Source: Actinoplanes utahensis (GTDB lineage: Bacteria; Actinomycetota; Actinomycetes; Mycobacteriales; Micromonosporaceae). Taken from it: 64,000 nt of DNA. This document shows, piece after piece, positions 60,308 to 64,000 of this stretch (position 1 is its first letter; the number at the start of each line of letters is the position of its first letter). The DNA is taken from NCBI RefSeq assembly GCF_016862455.1, contig NZ_BOMZ01000034.1, forward strand, positions 16,925 to 80,924, given 5' to 3'. The notes beneath the pieces are model-generated. The model was not told where the DNA came from and made no database searches. It was given only the letters and a program-made list of their open reading frames with translations. A program made the position numbers and the translations under genes.

Positions 60308-61693
60308 ATGACGGCAACCGTCACGTCCACGTCGGCGCAGCCGGCCCCCGCGGGGATCACCTTCCCCGACGGCTTCGTCTGGGGGGCGGCAACGGCCTCG
60401 TATCAAATCGAGGGCGCCGCGCGGGAGGACGGCCGAGGCCCGTCCATCTGGGACACCTTCAGCCGTACGCCGGGAAAGGTCTTCGCCGGGCACACCGGGG
60501 ACATCGCGTGCGACCACTACCACCGGTACGCCGACGACGTCGCCCTGATGGCCGACCTCGGCCTGGCGTCGTACCGCTTCTCGATCGCCTGGCCGCGGGT
60601 CCGCCCCGACGGCACCGGTCCGGTCAACCCGAAGGGCCTCGACTTCTACGACCGGCTCACCGACGAACTGCTCGGCAAGGGCATCGACCCGGTCGTCACC
60701 CTCTACCACTGGGACCTGCCGCAGACCCTCGAGGACCGTGGCGGCTGGACCAACCGGGAGACCGCCGAAGCCTTCGCCGACTACGCCGCGGTCGTCTTCG
60801 GCCGGCTCGGTGACCGGGTCGGCACCTGGACCACGCTGAACGAGCCGTGGTGCTCCGCCTACCTCGGGTACGGCTCCGGCATCCACGCGCCCGGCCGGCA
60901 GGACCCGGCCTCCGCACTGATCGCCGCGCACCACCTCAACCTGGCACACGGCCTCGCCGCCCGGACTCTGCGCTCGGCCGGCGCCCGCAGCATCAGCATC
61001 ACGCTGAACCCGTGCGAGGTCTCCCCGCTCGACCCGGCGAACCCGGACGACGTGGCCGCCGCCCGGCTGATCGACGGCGTCGCCAACCGGATCTTCTTCG
61101 ACCCGCTGCTCAAGGGTGAATACGCCACCGACGTGCTGGAGCACATCGCCCGCGTCACCGACCCGTCCTTCATCAGGGACGGCGACACGGCGATCATCCA
61201 CCAGCCGCTCGATGTGCTCGGCATCAACTACTACACCCCGTCGTACGTCGAGGCGGTCCCCGGACACGGCGGCGCGCTCGACTACCCCGGCAGCGACGGC
61301 ATCGCCTTCCGCAAGCTCCCCGCCCCGGTCACCGACATGGGCTGGCCGATCGAACCGGCCGCGCTGACCCGGCTGCTCACCCGCATCCACCGGGACTACC
61401 CCGGCACCGCGCTGATGATCACCGAGAACGGCGCCGCCTACCCCGAGGGCGTCCACGACCTGCCGCGCATCGAGTACATCGACGGCCACCTGCGCGCCTG
61501 CCACGACGCCCTGGCCGCCGGCGTGGATCTGCGGGGATACTTCGCCTGGTCACTGATGGACAACTTTGAATGGGCCGAGGGCTACGCGAAGCGCTTCGGT
61601 ATGGTGCACGTCGACTACACCACGCAGCAGCGCGTCCTCAAGGACAGCGCGAAGTGGTACCGCGAGGTGATCCGCCGCAACGGGTTGGAGTAG
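60308..61693 (+). CDS. Beta-glucosidase, glycoside hydrolase family 1
   Basis: A 461-residue intracellular enzyme that releases glucose from beta-glucosides. The GH1 N-terminal signature [19 protein letters not shown], the acid/base Glu in [25 protein letters not shown], the nucleophile Glu in [13 protein letters not shown] and [17 protein letters not shown] are all in place. No signal peptide. Together with the LacI gene it forms a sugar-responsive pair. Confidence 0.94.
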   Translation: MTATVTSTSAQPAPAGITFPDGFVWGAATASYQIEGAAREDGRGPSIWDTFSRTPGKVFAGHTGDIACDHYHRYADDVALMADLGLASYRFSIAWPRVRPDGTGPVNPKGLDFYDRLTDELLGKGIDPVVTLYHWDLPQTLEDRGGWTNRETAEAFADYAAVVFGRLGDRVGTWTTLNEPWCSAYLGYGSGIHAPGRQDPASALIAAHHLNLAHGLAARTLRSAGARSISITLNPCEVSPLDPANPDDVAAARLIDGVANRIFFDPLLKGEYATDVLEHIARVTDPSFIRDGDTAIIHQPLDVLGINYYTPSYVEAVPGHGGALDYPGSDGIAFRKLPAPVTDMGWPIEPAALTRLLTRIHRDYPGTALMITENGAAYPEGVHDLPRIEYIDGHLRACHDALAAGVDLRGYFAWSLMDNFEWAEGYAKRFGMVHVDYTTQQRVLKDSAKWYREVIRRNGLE

Positions 61694-61698
61694 ATGCT

Positions 61699-62712
61699 TT
61701 GACGACGCGGGAACGGCCGACTCTGGAAGCTGTCGCTCGGCGGGCCGGGGTCTCCCGGGCGACGGTGTCCCGCGTCGTCAACGGCTCCACCACGGTCGCG
61801 GCCACCATCCGCGAAGCAGTCAACCGGGCCGTCGAGGAACTCGGCTATGTGCCGAACCAGGCGGCCCGGAGCCTGGTCACCCGGCAGACCGACTCGATCG
61901 CGCTGATCCTGCCGGAAACCGCGAACCGGGTCTTCTCCGACGACCTGTTCTTCCCCGCGATCATCCGCGGCGTCGGCTCCGAACTCGAAGCCGCCGACAA
62001 ACAACTCGTCCTGATGATGGCCGGATCCGCCGCCGGCTATCACCGGGTCGAGCGGTACGCCGTCGCCGGTCACGTCGACGGCGTCATGTTCGCCTCCATC
62101 CACGGCGCCGACCCGCTGCCCGGCCTGCTCGCCCGGCGCGGCATCCCGGTGATCTGCAGCGGCCGCCCGATGAGCGACGACCCGCCCGTCCCCTACGTCG
62201 ACGTCGACCACGCCGGCGGAGTCGCCGCGGCCATCCGTCACCTGATCACTTCCGGTCGCCGCCGGATCGCCACGATCGCCGGCCCTCGGGACATGGTGGC
62301 CGGCCTGGAACGCCTCACCGGATACCGCGACACCCTCGCCGCCCACCACCTGCCCGAACTCGTCGCCACCGGCGACTTCACCCGCGACTCCGGCGTCACC
62401 GCGATGCGCGCCCTGCTGGACCAGGATCCGGAACTGGACGCGGTCTTCGCCGCCTCCGACCTGATGGCGCACGGTGCGTTGCAGACGTTGCGGGAGGCCG
62501 GCCGGCGGGTCCCGGACGACGTGGCGGTGATCGGCTTCGACGACTTCGACATCAGCCGGTACAGCGAGCCACCCCTGACGACGGTCCGCCAGCCGATCAG
62601 CGAGGCGGGCCGGACGATGGCCCGCCAGATGCTCCGGCTGATCTCCGGCGATCCGGACGTCGAATCCGCCATCATCCTGCCGACAGAACTGATCATTCGC
62701 GACTCCGCCTGA
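61699..62712 (+). CDS. LacI-family transcriptional regulator
   Basis: A 337-residue repressor. The N-terminal HTH and hinge (TLEAVARRAGVSRATVSRVVNGSTTVAATIREAVNRAVEELGYVPNQAARSL) precede a periplasmic-binding-like effector domain (DSIALILPE, DGVMFASIHG, AVIGFDDFDISRYSEPPLTTVRQPISEAGRTM). It starts with TTG 5 bp after the beta-glucosidase stop and probably represses that gene, with the released sugar as inducer. Confidence 0.92.
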   Translation: MTTRERPTLEAVARRAGVSRATVSRVVNGSTTVAATIREAVNRAVEELGYVPNQAARSLVTRQTDSIALILPETANRVFSDDLFFPAIIRGVGSELEAADKQLVLMMAGSAAGYHRVERYAVAGHVDGVMFASIHGADPLPGLLARRGIPVICSGRPMSDDPPVPYVDVDHAGGVAAAIRHLITSGRRRIATIAGPRDMVAGLERLTGYRDTLAAHHLPELVATGDFTRDSGVTAMRALLDQDPELDAVFAASDLMAHGALQTLREAGRRVPDDVAVIGFDDFDISRYSEPPLTTVRQPISEAGRTMARQMLRLISGDPDVESAIILPTELIIRDSA

Positions 62713-62830
62713 TCACTTCCGGCCTTACGGCGGTCCCGCACGCCCTGCTCCAGCGGCTCGGCCACCCCCTTTGCGGTACGAGCCATGGCTGGTCGCGAGC
62801 CTTCGCATGGCACTCCCGACCGCACAGTGT

Positions 62831-63022
62831 GTTCGCCTACCGGGCAGGACCTCCGCCAACCCCGGGTGCGGCTCTCCCCCCGCCGAACAGCGGGTTCGCC
62901 GGACAGCGTCTCCGCCCACCCAGGGTTGCGGCTCTCCCGCCGCCGAACAGCGGGTTCGCTGGACAGGGCCTCCGCCGACCCTGGGTGCGGCTCTTCCGAC
63001 GCGGAACAGCCGTCACCTGGAG
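62831..63022 (+). repeat. Three tandem ~60-bp repeats after the LacI gene
   Basis: Units begin near 62845, 62904 and 62964 and share CTCCGCC-ACCC-GGGTGCGGCTCT and CGCCGAACAGCGGGTTCGC. Periods are 59 and 60 bp. The third unit is the most diverged and reaches the 3' end of the minus-strand gene at 63013. Confidence 0.85.
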
Positions 63023-63426
63023 ACGACGAGACGAGTCCTGAGTAGAACGTCACCGGCCGGAACATTCGGCGCACCGACCGCCACCAGATGCGCCGGGAAC
63101 AGCACGACACTTGCGCCGACTCCTTCGTTCCGCACCTCGGTGGCGTCGACCACCAACAGACCGTCCTCTCTGGACAACCTGTCGATGGTGATCGAGTTCC
63201 CGCTCTGGGAACGCGCGGCGAGCGCCAGCAGAAGCACCGCCTCATAGCCGAGATCGATCCGCGGCAGTTCCGGCGCCGGGAACTGGCCGCCGGTGAGGCT
63301 CTCCCACCTCCGGACCAGATCCTCCTGATCCCTGACGGGATAGAACCCGGCGGCGGGCGGGCTCTCACCCGAGGCGCTGCCATGAAACAGCGTGCGGAAC
63401 CCGAACTCCCCGTACGCACCATTCAT
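63013..63426 (-). CDS. Small conserved protein, PrcB-like
   Basis: A 137-residue protein. The C-terminal ~85 residues have a beta-rich pattern (GYEAVLLLALAARSQSGNSITIDRLSREDGLLVVDATEVRNEGVGASVVLFPAHLVAVGAPNVPAGDVLLRTRLVV) resembling PrcB C-terminal domains, which are linked to protease complexes. The N-terminus is a GEFGFRTLFHGSASG segment. No signal peptide is evident. The function is not known; the gene looks real by codon use. Confidence 0.6.
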   Translation of the reverse strand: MNGAYGEFGFRTLFHGSASGESPPAAGFYPVRDQEDLVRRWESLTGGQFPAPELPRIDLGYEAVLLLALAARSQSGNSITIDRLSREDGLLVVDATEVRNEGVGASVVLFPAHLVAVGAPNVPAGDVLLRTRLVVSR

Positions 63427-63785
63427 AGCGGCAAACCTATCCAGCCCACCGCAAGAGCACTGCCATCCCGCCCTGTCAGATCACCGCTCCCGTCGCCGGC
63501 CCTCTCCACGGCAGCCGGTTCAGATCCCACCGCCGGGCTAGCCACCGCCGGACTCATCCACAGCCGGGCTCATCCCCTACAGGCCTTGTTCACTGCCGGG
63601 CTAGCAAGTGCGGGGCTGCCTGCCGGCCGGCGGGCAAGCCGGACACCGGGCTAGTTCCGGCTGGCTCTCAATGCTGACTCGAAAGTGGCCATCACCGCAG
63701 CTCGACCCTTGATCAAAAATGTTATGTCAACCGTGCCCAGCGGCTGACTTTCACGCGCGGCATGGGCGTCGCAAGGACACGGATG

Positions 63786-63810
63786 GCTGTCTCGGAGCCG
63801 GCGAGACAGC
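63786..63810 (+). repeat. Dispersed inverted repeat, copy 3
   Basis: GCTGTCTC-N9-GAGACAGC with perfect arms, followed by AGCGACGAC, nearly the same flank as copy 1. Confidence 0.7.
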
Positions 63811-63848
63811 AGCGACGACGAGCCGGAAAACCCCGGCCGGCCGGCACC

Positions 63849-63873
63849 GCTGTCTCAAGCAGCGGGAGACAGC
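63849..63873 (+). repeat. Dispersed inverted repeat, copy 4
   Basis: GCTGTCTC-N9-GAGACAGC with perfect arms, 38 bp after copy 3, followed by GGGGACC. Confidence 0.7.
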
Positions 63874-64000
63874 GGGGACCCTGCTGGCCGATTGCTTGCC
63901 CGCCGGCTGTCGATCTTGCGAGGTTGTGGTGAATCGGTTCGCCCGAAACTCACTGGATCTCGCGCGTAAGGGGTGTCTCCGTCGCGGGTGGGCGGGTTTT

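Larger units (their letters stand above)
63427..64000. other. 574-bp repeat-rich region without a gene
   Basis: From 63520 to 63665 there are at least five imperfect copies of a GCCGGGCTAG/GCCGGGCTCA motif. Then comes an AT-richer stretch (TGATCAAAAATGTTATGTCAACC, near 63711-63733) that may contain a promoter. After it lie two copies of the dispersed inverted repeat. I find no convincing reading frame up to the right edge. Confidence 0.5.

Noticed and set aside
62238..63422. Long minus-strand frame of 394 codons across the LacI gene and the repeats
   Set aside because: It is antisense to a clear LacI gene and its product is repetitive; high-GC shadow frame.

Overview
The window is a high-GC actinobacterial chromosome segment that looks like Actinoplanes or a close relative in the Micromonosporaceae. 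It carries mshA for mycothiol synthesis and the actinobacterial senX3-regX3-phoU-gpm neighbourhood. It also carries an almost complete single-membrane flagellar and chemotaxis locus of the kind that powers zoospores. The genus assignment is an inference from gene content and promoter motifs, not from an alignment.

Layout. (1) 1-17.6 kb holds housekeeping and accessory genes: the 5' end of a proline dehydrogenase, a CGNR zinc-finger protein, a TIM-barrel isomerase, the RegX3/SenX3 phosphate-type two-component pair with PHO-box-like repeats in front of phoU, phosphoglycerate mutase, an MFS transporter, YbjN-mshA, an SDR, a methyltransferase-like protein, a receiver protein, a subtilisin, a PAS histidine kinase, an SRPBCC protein and a PHP protein. 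(2) 17.8-21.5 kb, minus strand: flgN-flgK-flgL-fliW, then csrA beyond a hairpin. (3) 21.7-35.4 kb, plus strand: fliC; fliD-fliS-fliT-like; flgB-flgC-fliE-fliF-fliG-fliH-fliI; fliJ-muramidase-fliK. (4) 35.5-47 kb, minus strand: flbD-motA-motB-fliL; fliM-fliN-fliO-fliP-fliR-flhB; flhA-flhF-small membrane protein. (5) 47.2-49 kb, minus strand: flgD-flgE. (6) 49.1-57.4 kb, minus strand: cheA-cheW-unknown-cheB-cheR-cheY-cheX-cheY-cheX-like, preceded by an OmpR-type regulator that I equate with TcrA. (7) 57.7-64 kb: CAP-domain protein, murB, a mycothiol-dependent enzyme, a GH1 beta-glucosidase with its LacI regulator, a small PrcB-like protein and repeat-rich DNA.

How it works together. Sigma28/FliA-type promoters of the form CTCA-N16/17-GCCGAAnn stand in front of nearly every flagellar and chemotaxis transcription unit. 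Three of them (flgB, fliD, flbD) carry an upstream direct repeat like GCAACCG-N4-GCAACCG, always ending exactly 7 bp before the -35. That repeat matches the TcrA site I recall for A. missouriensis. CsrA and FliW lie beside the flagellin gene, whose leader has GGA motifs at its ribosome binding site.

Departures from textbook flagella: no fliQ between fliP and fliR and none elsewhere in the window; FliM without the CheY-binding N-terminus; FlhF without its GTPase motifs; FlhB with NPVH instead of NPTH; CheA with two MshEN-like repeats in the place of P2; and a NlpC/P60-lytic transglycosylase fusion without a signal peptide. A dispersed inverted repeat (GCTGTCTC-N9-GAGACAGC) and two 60-bp tandem repeats are the main unexplained DNA features.
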